9,916 bases of DNA from Thermomicrobiales bacterium (GCA_025928535.1 JAICJJ010000060.1:1-9916); one strand, 5' to 3'. Counted from the first letter of the stretch, positions 1-6,821 are shown. A program made the numbers and translations. The notes: generated from the sequence alone by a model not told the origin.

Positions 1-6
1 AGCGAA

Positions 7-51
7 GTCGAAGGATCTCGTCGTTCTTGGAAGTGAACGAGATGCCTCGAC
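7..51. repeat. Imperfect palindrome, likely a dispersed intergenic repeat
   Basis: The arm at 7-21 pairs with 37-51 at 13 of 15 positions (mismatches at 12/46 and 14/44), leaving a 15-nt loop. The arm text (GTCGAAGGATCTCG against CGAGATGCCTCGAC) and the following CTCGGCATGACG resemble short intergenic repeats that I recall as abundant in Chloroflexota genomes. Only one copy is in this window, so dispersal cannot be shown here. It may continue to the left of position 1. It lies outside any credible gene and could act as a transcript-end hairpin for an upstream gene. Confidence 0.5.
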
Positions 52-96
52 AAACTCGGCATGACGCGATACGCGGCGGCTCGTCTCTGCTCGACA

Positions 97-128
97 CCCC
101 GACTTCCCGACCCCCCGACTCCCCGACT
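97..128. repeat. Four tandem copies of an 8-bp unit (CCCCGACT)
   Basis: Units at 97-104, 113-120 and 121-128 are exactly CCCCGACT. The unit at 105-112 is TCCCGACC, with two changes. The array lies in the non-coding stretch before the mutase gene. A reading frame from 61 runs through it into the mutase, but the protein it would add is low-complexity Pro/Arg and does not belong to the family, which supports the later start at 214. Confidence 0.7.
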
Positions 129-152
129 CAGACCCCGGCCCGGATTCTGCTC

Positions 153-181
153 TTGCCGGAGGGGAACCCGCGTGCCACTAT
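153..181 (+). promoter_or_regulatory. Weak candidate promoter for the mutase / DUF402 pair
   Basis: TTGCCG (153-158, four of six matches to TTGACA) is followed after 17 bp by CACTAT (176-181, three of six to TATAAT). A TGn extension (173-175) lies directly before the -10. Transcription would start near 188, giving a leader of about 25 nt before the ATG at 214. In GC-rich DNA such matches arise by chance, so this is only a candidate. The real promoter could lie upstream of the window. Confidence 0.3.
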
Positions 182-213
182 CCGCCGCGAGCGATGCACG
201 GCAGGGGGCAGCC

Positions 214-1617
214 ATGACCGAATCGACGAATGACCCGCGCGAGACCGAGCGCATCCGGGAATTGTTCAAGGCCTACGACATCCGAGGCATCGTCCCGAAC
301 GAGCTCAACCCCGAAATCGCCAATCTCATCGGCCGCGGCCTCGTCGCCGCGCTCCAGCCGGAGGAAGTCGCAGTCGGCCGCGACATGCGCCTGTCCGGGC
401 CGGCGATCGCCGCGGGGCTGATCGACGGGATTCGCGACGGCGGCGCGGATGTCGTCGACCTCGGGCTGGTCTCCACCGACGCGCTCTATTTCGCGGTGGG
501 CAATTTCGGATATCCGGCCGGCGTCATGGTCACCGCGTCGCACAATCCGGCCGAATACAACGGGCTGAAAATCTGCGGCAAGGAAGCACGGCCGCTCTCG
601 CTCGACACTGGCCTGGCGACGATTCGCGATCTGATCATCGACCACCGCCTGCCGCCGCCCGCCACCAATCAGGCGCGCGGCTCGCTGCACGGACGCGACA
701 TCCTCGACGCCTACGCCAAGTACATGCTCGGCCTGATCGACGTCTCGCGCATCAAATCGCTCAAGATCGCGATCGACGCCGGCAACGGCATGGCGGGGCT
801 GACCGTGCCGAAAGTCTTCGCTCACCTGCCGGTCGAAGTCGTGCCCCTCTTTTTCGAACTCGACGGATCATTTCCCAACCACGAGGCGAATCCGCTCGAA
901 CCGCAAAACGTGCGCGACTTGCAGCGCGTCGTCGTCGAACAGAAATGCGATTTCGGCGCGGCATTCGACGGCGACGCCGACCGCGTTTTTTTCATCGACG
1001 AGAACGGCGCGTTCGTCGGCGGCGACATGATCACGGCCCTTGTCGCCGCGAAAATGCTCGAACGCAATCCCGGCGCGGCGATCGTCTACAACCTGATCTG
1101 CTCGCGCTCGGTGCCGGAGACCATCTTGCGGTTGGGCGGCAAGCCGATTCGATCGCGGGTCGGCCACTCGTACATCAAGGCGCTGATGCGGGCCGAAGAC
1201 GCCGTGTTCGGCGGCGAGCATTCCGGTCATTTCTATTTTCGCGATCTCTGGTACGCCGATTCGGGCATGCTCGCATTGCTGACGGTCCTCGAAATCGTCT
1301 CGGAAGCGAACGCGCCGCTCTCCGCGGTGATTCGGCCACTCGACACCCGCTTTCGCTCGGGCGAGATCAACTCGGACGTCGCCGATCCGACCGAGACGAT
1401 GCTGCGGATCGAACGCCACTACGCCGCGGAAGGCGCCGAGATCGACCATCTCGACGGCATCACCGTCAGTTTTCCGACCTGGTGGTTCAATGTCCGCCCT
1501 TCCAACACGCAACCGCTGCTGCGCCTGAATCTGGAAGCGGACGATCGCGCGACGATGGAAGCCAAGACGCGCGAAGTGCTCGCCCAGATCCGCGGCGAAG
1601 CGTCCGGCGCCGCATGA
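214..1617 (+). CDS. Phosphomannomutase/phosphoglucomutase (alpha-D-phosphohexomutase family)
   Basis: A 467-aa cytoplasmic enzyme expected to interconvert hexose-6-phosphate and hexose-1-phosphate (mannose and/or glucose), feeding GDP-mannose or dTDP/UDP-sugar synthesis. All four signature regions of the family are visible. These are the phosphoserine loop TASHNP (107-112, Ser109), the Mg-binding loop DGDADR (252-257), the sugar-specificity loop GGEHSGH (333-339), and the C-terminal phosphate-binding loop RPSNTQP (428-434). The length is typical of the family. The ATG at 214 is chosen because AGGGGG (203-208) sits 5 nt upstream and the family N-terminus (FKAYDIRG, 18-25) follows. An ATG at 61 is in frame, but the extra 51 residues are low complexity. 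The stop overlaps the next gene by ATGA, implying co-translation. GEHSGH rather than GEQSGH argues against GlmM, but mannose versus glucose preference cannot be read from the sequence. Confidence 0.95.
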   Translation: MTESTNDPRETERIRELFKAYDIRGIVPNELNPEIANLIGRGLVAALQPEEVAVGRDMRLSGPAIAAGLIDGIRDGGADVVDLGLVSTDALYFAVGNFGYPAGVMVTASHNPAEYNGLKICGKEARPLSLDTGLATIRDLIIDHRLPPPATNQARGSLHGRDILDAYAKYMLGLIDVSRIKSLKIAIDAGNGMAGLTVPKVFAHLPVEVVPLFFELDGSFPNHEANPLEPQNVRDLQRVVVEQKCDFGAAFDGDADRVFFIDENGAFVGGDMITALVAAKMLERNPGAAIVYNLICSRSVPETILRLGGKPIRSRVGHSYIKALMRAEDAVFGGEHSGHFYFRDLWYADSGMLALLTVLEIVSEANAPLSAVIRPLDTRFRSGEINSDVADPTETMLRIERHYAAEGAEIDHLDGITVSFPTWWFNVRPSNTQPLLRLNLEADDRATMEAKTREVLAQIRGEASGAA

Positions 1618-2225
1618 CGGCGAACGAGCCGGAGCGGTCCACGCTCGACCCGCGGATGCCGCGCAGCCCGGCGACGCCTGAGGCGGCAACATGGCCCGCC
1701 CTCGCTTCAGGCGCGGTGGTCGAGGTGGTCAAACGCGCGCCGGATGGCGTGGTCGCCGCGACCTACCCGGCGACGGTGATCGACATCGGCGCGCCCCCGC
1801 CCTGGATCGCGCTGGCGGCGACCTGGACCAGGCGCGAAGTCGACCTCGACGGACTGCGCTTCGTGCCGGGCGACCAGATCGTCGAATACTTTTCGCCGCG
1901 CGATCCGTTCAACGTCTTCGCCGTCTTCGCGCCGGACGGTCCCCTGAGCGGCTGGTACGCGAACGTCGCCTATCCTGCGACGCTCGACTGGCCGGGGGGA
2001 CATCCGCGGCTGACCTGGCATGACCTGTACGTCGATCTGGTCTTGCTGCCGGACGGCCGGCTGACCATTCGCGATGAAGACGAGTTGGCGGCGTCGCATC
2101 TGGCGACGCGCGACCCCGCGCTCCACGCCGCGATTCTGGCCGCCCGCGACCGTTTGGAGCGCCTCGCCCGGCGGCGGGCATTCCCGTTTCACGACCACGA
2201 CCGCCGCGTTTCCGCCCAGCAATGA
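1614..2225 (+). CDS. DUF402 family protein (FomD-like / nucleoside phosphatase-like)
   Basis: A 203-aa protein whose middle and C-terminal half match the DUF402 pattern. Residues 82-90 read RFVPGDQIV; a W-Y-x-N segment follows (SGWYANVAY, 112-120); then a YVDL stretch (139-142) and an acidic RDEDEL motif (153-158) of the type that binds metal in this fold. Known members include the fosfomycin-pathway protein FomD, which hydrolyses a cytidylyl phosphonate, and staphylococcal nucleoside di/triphosphatases, so hydrolysis of a nucleotide or nucleotide-linked substrate is plausible. The first 30 residues are Pro/Ala-rich and may be disordered. The ATG at 1614 overlaps the mutase stop by ATGA, so the two are probably translationally coupled. 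There is no obvious terminator after the stop. The substrate is unknown, and its place beside a sugar-phosphate mutase is only suggestive. Confidence 0.8.
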   Translation: MTANEPERSTLDPRMPRSPATPEAATWPALASGAVVEVVKRAPDGVVAATYPATVIDIGAPPPWIALAATWTRREVDLDGLRFVPGDQIVEYFSPRDPFNVFAVFAPDGPLSGWYANVAYPATLDWPGGHPRLTWHDLYVDLVLLPDGRLTIRDEDELAASHLATRDPALHAAILAARDRLERLARRRAFPFHDHDRRVSAQQ

Positions 2226-2257
2226 AACCGATTGGCGCGCTCGAACGTAAACAGGCA

Positions 2258-2287
2258 TTGACACACTCCCGGGGCTGATGCTACCTT
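2258..2287 (+). promoter_or_regulatory. Strong sigma-70-type promoter for the small Gly-rich gene
   Basis: A perfect TTGACA -35 (2258-2263) is followed after 18 bp by TACCTT (2282-2287), which is preceded by TG at 2279-2280, an extended -10 arrangement (TGCTACCTT). With a 17-bp spacer the hexamer would be CTACCT. Transcription would start near 2293-2296, giving a leader of about 110 nt before the ATG at 2404. This is the best promoter match I see in the window, and it marks the small gene as a separate transcription unit. Confidence 0.7.
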
Positions 2288-2294
2288 CTCCCCA

Positions 2295-2403
2295 GGGCGA
2301 ACGGACAGCGTGCCTTGCAAACCGCCCAGGCGGTTCAGGCCGTTGTCGCCCGTGGGGTCGGGTTGTGGTTGCCCTGGTGGGCATCTCGGGAGGGTGATCA
2401 GGG
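2295..2403 (+). promoter_or_regulatory. Structured 5' leader with two hairpins and an extended Shine-Dalgarno site
   Basis: Hairpin one pairs AACCGC (2320-2325) with GCGGTT (2330-2335) around a CCAG loop. Hairpin two pairs TGCCC (2370-2374) with GGGCA (2379-2383) around a TGGT loop, ending 5 nt before the ribosome site. The ribosome site is GGGAGGGTGATC (2388-2399). It matches the complement of the 16S rRNA 3' end (GGAGGTGATC) except for one inserted G, and the GGAGG core ends 10 nt before the ATG. I recognise no known riboswitch class. The hairpins may stabilise the mRNA or tune translation; this is inference. Confidence 0.5.
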
Positions 2404-2676
2404 ATGAGCGAAGAACTTTTCGCGCAGTTCACGGCGTCGGCGGGCAACGGCGGCGTGGCGACGGCCGGCGCCAACGGCGGGGCGGTCAGCCTCGGCGACA
2501 TCAATAGCGGCGGCAATGCCGGCAACGCTATCGGCGTTGGCGACACCACCGGCGGCCCCGTTTCGGTCGATGGCGGCTCCGTCTCCAACAACACGGCGCT
2601 CGGCGTTTCCGCCAACGGCGGCACGGCCATCGCCGATGCTTCGGGCGGCAACTACAACCTGGCTTTCGTCAGCTAG
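2404..2676 (+). CDS. Small Gly/Ala/Asn-rich acidic protein of unknown function (90 aa)
   Basis: A 90-aa protein with 21 Gly, 15 Ala, 10 Asn and 10 Ser. It has no Lys, Arg, His, Cys or Trp; the only charged side chains are Glu3, Glu4 and Asp at 32, 47, 56 and 78, so it should be strongly acidic. Gly-Gly pairs recur at 16, 25, 36, 50, 57, 72 and 81, often followed by alternating small and aliphatic residues (GGVATA, GGAVSLGD, GGPVSVDGG, GGTAIADASGG). This resembles short beta-strand/turn repeats such as beta-rolls or beta-solenoids, but no calcium-binding GGxGxDxUx repeat is present. There is no signal peptide or membrane segment. The gene is supported by a TTGACA/extended -10 promoter, an extended SD, a clean stop and a following hairpin. 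It is not in an operon with the flanking enzymes. I do not recognise a named family; a structural or surface-associated role is a guess. Confidence 0.8.
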   Translation: MSEELFAQFTASAGNGGVATAGANGGAVSLGDINSGGNAGNAIGVGDTTGGPVSVDGGSVSNNTALGVSANGGTAIADASGGNYNLAFVS

Positions 2677-2700
2677 GTTCGCCGCGCGGGCGACCGCGAC

Positions 2701-4053
2701 ATGCGATCGCAATTGCGACGAGGGGGCGGATGGGCCGCCCCCTCGTCACGTTTCCGCGATCCTGTTCGTCGCTCGCCATCGGCGCCACGGGAGAATCCCG
2801 CCATCAGCGATTCGGTCGATGCGGCCGAAACTCGGTCGGAACCGCGCCGCATTCTCCTCTACAGTCACGACGGAACCGGCCTCGGCCATCTCCGCATCAC
2901 GCTCGGCGTCGCCCACGCCCTGGCGCAGCGCTGCCCCGACGACGCGCTGCTCCTCCTGACCGGCTCGCTCAACGTCTCCGCCTTCGATCTGCCGCCCAAC
3001 CTCGATTTCGTCAAACTGCCCTCCGTGCCGCGCCGGACGATCTACGACACGATTCCGGCGGCCGAGGCGGGTCCCGAACCGTACGGCAAGGTCATGGCGG
3101 CGCGGCGCGACATCGCGGCCGCGACGATTCACGCGTTCGCGCCCGATCTGGTCGTCGTCGATCATGCGCCCGCCGGCCTCTTTCGCGAGTTGATCCCCGC
3201 GTTCGAGCGGTTGCGGCAAGACCGCCCCGACGCCCGATTCGCGCTCCTGATGCGGGACATCACCTTCGGGGCCGAGCAGACCCGGCAAATCTGGCGCAAC
3301 GAGCAGGTTTATCCGCTCCTCGACGACTTCTACGACCGAATCCTGATCTACGGCAGCCAGGAGGTCTTCGACCCGATCGCCGAATATGGGCTCTCGGACC
3401 GCGCCGCGGAGCGAACCCGCTTTTGCGGCTATCTCTCGCCGGCGCCGCCGATGCGCTCTCCGGAGCGCGTCCGGAGCGATCTTGGCGCGATCGGGCGGCG
3501 TCTCGCCGTCGTCTCGGTCGGCGGCGGCGCCGACGGCGGCCCGGTCGCCCGCGCCTACCTCGAAGGGCTGCCCGACTTCGCGCCGGCCGATCTCGTCTCC
3601 TACGTCGTCACCGGGCCATTGCTCGAAGACGCCGATCGGCAAGCGATCGCGCGGCTGATTGCCGGCCGCACCGACGTCGACGTGACGGCGTTCGACCCCG
3701 ATCTCTTCGCCGCCGTCGCCGCCGCCGATGTCGTCGTCAGCATGGGCGGCTACAATTCCCTGTGCGAAGCCGCATTCGCCGGCAAACGCTCGGTCGTGGT
3801 CCCGCGTCTGCCCGGCCCGGAAGAGCAATTGATCCGCGCCGAGCGATTCGCCCGACGCGGTCTGGTCACACTCCTCCCGCCGCAGGCATTGTCGCCCCGC
3901 TCGCTCTGGGAGCGCGTGCTGGCGGAATTGACGCGCGAATCGTCGCCGCCCGCACTGTTGCCGTTCGGCGGCGAGACGCGGATCGCGGCGGAACTGGCTG
4001 CGCTGGCGCATCGGGAAGGACGCCGCGCCGAACGGCGGGAAAGCGAGAGATGA
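2701..4053 (+). CDS. GT-B glycosyltransferase, MurG/GT28-like
   Basis: Predicted to move a sugar from a nucleotide donor to an acceptor. Up to 450 aa. The N-terminal Rossmann-like domain begins near residue 51 with ILLYSHDGTGLGH, a glycine-rich HxxGxGH-type acceptor loop. The C-terminal donor-binding half has VVSVGGGADGG (270-280) and the GT28 signature SMGGYNSLCEAAFAGK (347-362), followed by VVPRLPGPEEQLIRAE (366-381), close to the MurG/UGT-type donor site. No membrane segments are seen. The start is uncertain. The ATG at 2701 has no SD, and its first 50 residues are Arg/Pro/Ser-rich and run through the hairpin at 2717-2747. The only later initiation-like site before the core is ATC at 2803 (residue 35), 9 nt after GGGAG (2789-2793). 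The stop overlaps the sulfotransferase start by ATGA. Substrate unknown; glycolipid or polysaccharide assembly is likely from context. Confidence 0.85.
   Translation: MRSQLRRGGGWAAPSSRFRDPVRRSPSAPRENPAISDSVDAAETRSEPRRILLYSHDGTGLGHLRITLGVAHALAQRCPDDALLLLTGSLNVSAFDLPPNLDFVKLPSVPRRTIYDTIPAAEAGPEPYGKVMAARRDIAAATIHAFAPDLVVVDHAPAGLFRELIPAFERLRQDRPDARFALLMRDITFGAEQTRQIWRNEQVYPLLDDFYDRILIYGSQEVFDPIAEYGLSDRAAERTRFCGYLSPAPPMRSPERVRSDLGAIGRRLAVVSVGGGADGGPVARAYLEGLPDFAPADLVSYVVTGPLLEDADRQAIARLIAGRTDVDVTAFDPDLFAAVAAADVVVSMGGYNSLCEAAFAGKRSVVVPRLPGPEEQLIRAERFARRGLVTLLPPQALSPRSLWERVLAELTRESSPPALLPFGGETRIAAELAALAHREGRRAERRESER
2717..2747 (+). terminator. Strong GC-rich hairpin after the small gene, probable terminator
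   Basis: GACGAGGGGGCGG (2717-2729) pairs perfectly with CCGCCCCCTCGTC (2735-2747), a 13-bp stem with a 5-nt ATGGG loop, 40 nt after the small gene's stop. Only ACGTTT follows, so the U-tract is poor. A GC-rich stem of this strength can still stop or pause polymerase or protect the 3' end. It lies inside the 5' end of the longest reading of the next gene, so it could also act as an attenuator for that gene. A smaller stem (TCGCC 2679-2683 with GGCGA 2689-2693) precedes it. Confidence 0.65.
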
Positions 4054-5702
4054 TGCCCGTTTGCATTGCCGGCATGCACCGCTCCGGCACGTCGATGGTC
4101 GCCCAGATGTTGCATGAAGCCGGGCTCGACCTCGGTCCATCCGAGCGACTGATGCCGCCGACGGTCGACAATCCGGAAGGCTATTGGGAGCATCTCGATT
4201 TCGTCGACGTCAACGAATCGCTCCTCGCCGCCGCGCATAGCGCCTGGGATTTTCCGCCGGCCGCCGACTTCGATTGGACGGCCGCCCGGCTGGCGTCGAT
4301 CCGCGCCCGCGCCGAAGCGCTCGTCGCCGGGTTCGACGGCGATGCATTCTGGGGCTGGAAGGACCCGCGCAACTGCCTGACCTTGCCGTTCTGGCGGCAG
4401 ATCGCGCCATCGCTCAAGGTGGTGTTCGTCGTCCGCAACCCGCTCGAAGTGGCGCTGTCGCTCAAGCGGCGCAACCAGTTTTCGTTTCCGCTCGCCATCG
4501 CGCTCTGGGACGCCTACGCCGCGCGGGCGTTGGACGCGACGACGCCGGAAAATCGCGTCGTCACCCATTTCGACGCCTTCTTCGAGCGGCCCGGGGCCGA
4601 ATTGCGCCGTGTGCTCGCCCGCCTCGGCCTCGAGTCGCCGGCTGACATGGCGGACGCCGTCGCCACGGCCGAGGCCGAGCTGAAACATCACCGGCTGACC
4701 ATCGGCGATCTCTACGCCGCGCGGATCGCGCCGGAAATCATCGACCGGTATCGCGCGCTGTGCGCCGAAGCGGAATGGGCCGATCCGGCCGATCCGCTCG
4801 GCGACGGGGACGCGATCGAGGCTGAGGTCGCGCTCGAAACTTCCGGGCGCGAACGGGGGTCGATCGCGATTCCGCCCTGGTCGCTCGCGCCGACGGCGGG
4901 CGCCGGCAACCGGGCGGCGCTCGAATGGCATCTGCTCAAGCTCGATCTGGACGAGCACCGGCGGTCGTTGGCGGCCCGGACGCTCCGCGTCAAGGAACTG
5001 GAAACGGCGCTCGACGTGCAGCAGGCCCACCGTGGCGAACTGGAACACCGCGTCGGCGAACGGGACCGCAAACTGGCCGAGCTCGGCGCGGCATACCAGC
5101 GCCTCGTCAACGACATGCGGACGTTGCGCGAATCGATGCACCTGCAGCGGAATCAATTGGCGGGGGCCGAAGAACAGATCGCGATGCAGCATCGATACGA
5201 AGCCGAATTGCGGGAGATGCTCGCCAGCACACAGGCCCAATTGCTCGATCGCGACACGGAAGTCATCGCCACCCTCGGCGCGGCGCTGGCGCGGCATGCG
5301 CCGGGCGCGCCGGCCGCCATCTTCTACCGGCAACTCTTGCAACGGGTGCGCACGCTCGTCGCCGACCGATTGCCGACCGGCGCGCCGGTGCTCGTCGCGA
5401 CGTTCGGCGACGACGCCATGCTCGACCTCGATGGCCGGCCGGCGCGTTCCTACCCGCAAGGCGACGGCGGCGTCGCCGCCGACTACACTTCGATCGACAG
5501 CACGGCGGCGATCGCCCAACTCGAACACCAGCGGACGTTGGGGGCCGAATATCTGGTCGTGCCGAGTCCGGCGCTGCTCTGGCTGTCGCGCAATCCCGCG
5601 ATCGAACGCTATCTGGCGGAACGCTACCCCGCGCTCGTCCAGGAGCCGGGATTGTGCGTCATGTACGATTTGCGGGCGCCCGTACCCGTGGCGGCAGGCT
5701 GA
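4050..5702 (+). CDS. Sulfotransferase with coiled-coil and an extra C-terminal domain
   Basis: A 550-aa protein in three parts. Residues 1-245 are a PAPS-dependent sulfotransferase-like domain: the 5'-phosphosulfate loop is GMHRSGTSM (8-16), and the 3'-phosphate region is VVFVVRNPLEVALSL (124-138) with Arg129 and Ser137. WGWKDPRN (101-108) and WEHLDF (46-51) are typical of bacterial sulfotransferases. Residues about 290-400 are heptad-like, rich in Glu, Arg, Leu and Gln, and probably form a coiled coil. Residues about 415-545 form an alpha/beta domain (RQLLQRV; PVLVATFGDDAMLDLDGR 446-463; IAQLEHQRTLGAEYLVVPSP 488-507; WL 511-512). I associate this module with C-terminal parts of bacterial glycosyltransferases, from memory. 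It would sulfate a glycan or other hydroxyl acceptor, with the tail perhaps docking a partner. The ATG at 4050 overlaps the upstream gene by ATGA; a second ATG at 4053 is possible. Only the acceptor is unknowable here. Confidence 0.85.
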   Translation: MMPVCIAGMHRSGTSMVAQMLHEAGLDLGPSERLMPPTVDNPEGYWEHLDFVDVNESLLAAAHSAWDFPPAADFDWTAARLASIRARAEALVAGFDGDAFWGWKDPRNCLTLPFWRQIAPSLKVVFVVRNPLEVALSLKRRNQFSFPLAIALWDAYAARALDATTPENRVVTHFDAFFERPGAELRRVLARLGLESPADMADAVATAEAELKHHRLTIGDLYAARIAPEIIDRYRALCAEAEWADPADPLGDGDAIEAEVALETSGRERGSIAIPPWSLAPTAGAGNRAALEWHLLKLDLDEHRRSLAARTLRVKELETALDVQQAHRGELEHRVGERDRKLAELGAAYQRLVNDMRTLRESMHLQRNQLAGAEEQIAMQHRYEAELREMLASTQAQLLDRDTEVIATLGAALARHAPGAPAAIFYRQLLQRVRTLVADRLPTGAPVLVATFGDDAMLDLDGRPARSYPQGDGGVAADYTSIDSTAAIAQLEHQRTLGAEYLVVPSPALLWLSRNPAIERYLAERYPALVQEPGLCVMYDLRAPVPVAAG

Positions 5703-5780
5703 CGCGGCGCAACCCGGGGGGAAGCGCCGTCTTGTTGGCGCGATCGAGCGACGTTTTTGGGCGTGGGAGAGGGGACGACC

Positions 5781-6821
5781 ATGATTCTCGTGACCGGCGG
5801 GGCCGGATACATCGGCAGCGTTCTCGTGCGCGAATTGCTCGGCATCGGCCAGCAGGTCCGGGTCGTCGACACCATGTGGTTCGGCGATCCGTTCACGCCG
5901 CACGAGCGGCTGCAATTGGTCCAGGGCGATCTCCGAACGCCCGACGCCGCCTGGCTGAAAGACGTCGACGCCGTCATTCATCTCGCCGGCCTGTCGAACG
6001 ACCCGACGGCCGATTTCGCGCCCGATCTCAACAACGAAAGCAACGTCTACGCCACGCGGCAACTGGCGCAACTCGCCGCCGAAAAATCGAAGCGGGAAGA
6101 CCGCGAAATCCGCTATCTCTTCGCGTCGACCTGCTCGGTCTACTACGCGCCGACCACGGCCGATACTTCGAACGTGACGACCATGACGGAAACCATGCCG
6201 ATCGCGCCGACGGCCAACTACAGCAAGACCAAGCGGCTGGCCGAAGTCGAACTGCTGCGGATCGCCGATCACTATCCGCGCTTCACGCCGGTCATGCTCC
6301 GCAAGGGAACGATCTTCGGCTTGTCGCCCCGGATGCGATTCGATCTCGTCGTCAACGTCTTCACCTTGCACGCCTGGCGCAACCAGTTGCTGACCGTCCA
6401 CGGCCATGGCGAAGCGTGGCGGCCGTTGCTGCACATTCGCGACGCGGTCGACGCCTACATTCATCTCCTGAGCGCGCCGACCGACCGGATTCGGGGCGAA
6501 GCGTTCAACGTCATCCACAAGAACTACCGAGTGCTCGAACTGGCGCACTGGGTTACCGAGGTGATCGAGCAACGCTACGGGGTCGATGTCCGCGTCAAGC
6601 GCGACCGCAGCGGCAATGCGGCCTCCCGCTCCTATTTCGTCAGTGGCGAGAAGATCGCCGAACGACTCGGCTTCAGCGCCGACCGCGGCGTGACCGAAGC
6701 GGTCATCGCGATGTGGGACGCGCTCGAACGGGGCGATTTCGGCCTCGAGCCGGAAAAGGACCCGCGCTACTTCAACATTCGCTGGCTGAAAGAAACCATG
6801 ATGGCGGGAGCGCCGGCGTGA
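5781..6821 (+). CDS. Extended-SDR NAD-dependent nucleotide-sugar epimerase/dehydratase
   Basis: A 346-aa cytoplasmic enzyme of the extended short-chain dehydrogenase/reductase family, acting on a nucleotide sugar. It has the Rossmann loop TGGAGYIG (5-12), Asp30 at the end of strand 2 (favouring NAD over NADP), HLAG (67-70), Ser116/Thr117 in the ASTCSVYY segment, and the catalytic Tyr147-xxx-Lys151 (NYSKTK). The C-terminal WRPLLHIRD (213-221) is typical of substrate-binding loops in this group. It lacks the TDE motif and YGASK site of RmlB, so it is unlikely to be dTDP-glucose 4,6-dehydratase. The ATG at 5781 follows GGGAGAGGGG (5765-5774) by 6 nt; an in-frame TTG at 5757 has poorer support. 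A 78-nt gap separates it from the sulfotransferase, and a weak bulged hairpin (5701-5731) lies in it. The stop overlaps the next gene by GTGA. Exact substrate not determinable. Confidence 0.9.
   Translation: MILVTGGAGYIGSVLVRELLGIGQQVRVVDTMWFGDPFTPHERLQLVQGDLRTPDAAWLKDVDAVIHLAGLSNDPTADFAPDLNNESNVYATRQLAQLAAEKSKREDREIRYLFASTCSVYYAPTTADTSNVTTMTETMPIAPTANYSKTKRLAEVELLRIADHYPRFTPVMLRKGTIFGLSPRMRFDLVVNVFTLHAWRNQLLTVHGHGEAWRPLLHIRDAVDAYIHLLSAPTDRIRGEAFNVIHKNYRVLELAHWVTEVIEQRYGVDVRVKRDRSGNAASRSYFVSGEKIAERLGFSADRGVTEAVIAMWDALERGDFGLEPEKDPRYFNIRWLKETMMAGAPA

Noticed and set aside
61..213. N-terminal extension of the mutase to ATG 61
   Set aside because: It would cross the CCCCGACT repeat and encode Pro/Arg-rich sequence. 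The ATG at 214 has AGGGGG 5 nt upstream and the family N-terminus begins there.
945..1613. Upstream extension of the DUF402 frame to position 945
   Set aside because: It lies inside the mutase in another frame and is Arg-rich. The real start at 1614 overlaps the mutase stop and gives the proper domain.
2404..2676. Small protein as an RTX-type or collagen-like repeat protein
   Set aside because: There is no GGxGxDxUx nonapeptide series and no Gly-x-y periodicity; the Gly-Gly spacing varies from 7 to 15 residues.
5701..5731. Weak hairpin between the sulfotransferase and the SDR gene
   Set aside because: GGCGC (5706-5710) pairs with GCGCC (5724-5728) and GAC with GTC outside a 2-nt bulge. It is short and not followed by a proper U-tract, so I do not call it a terminator.
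3750..6572. A 940-codon open frame on the minus strand
   Set aside because: It lies opposite four well-supported + strand genes, its residues are Arg/Gly/Asp/Val-rich in the manner of GC-rich shadow frames, and it matches no family. The + strand genes have clear motifs.
5781..6821. SDR gene as rmlB
   Set aside because: The TDE motif and YGASK-type active site of dTDP-glucose 4,6-dehydratase are missing; the site is YSKTK with ASTCSVYY.
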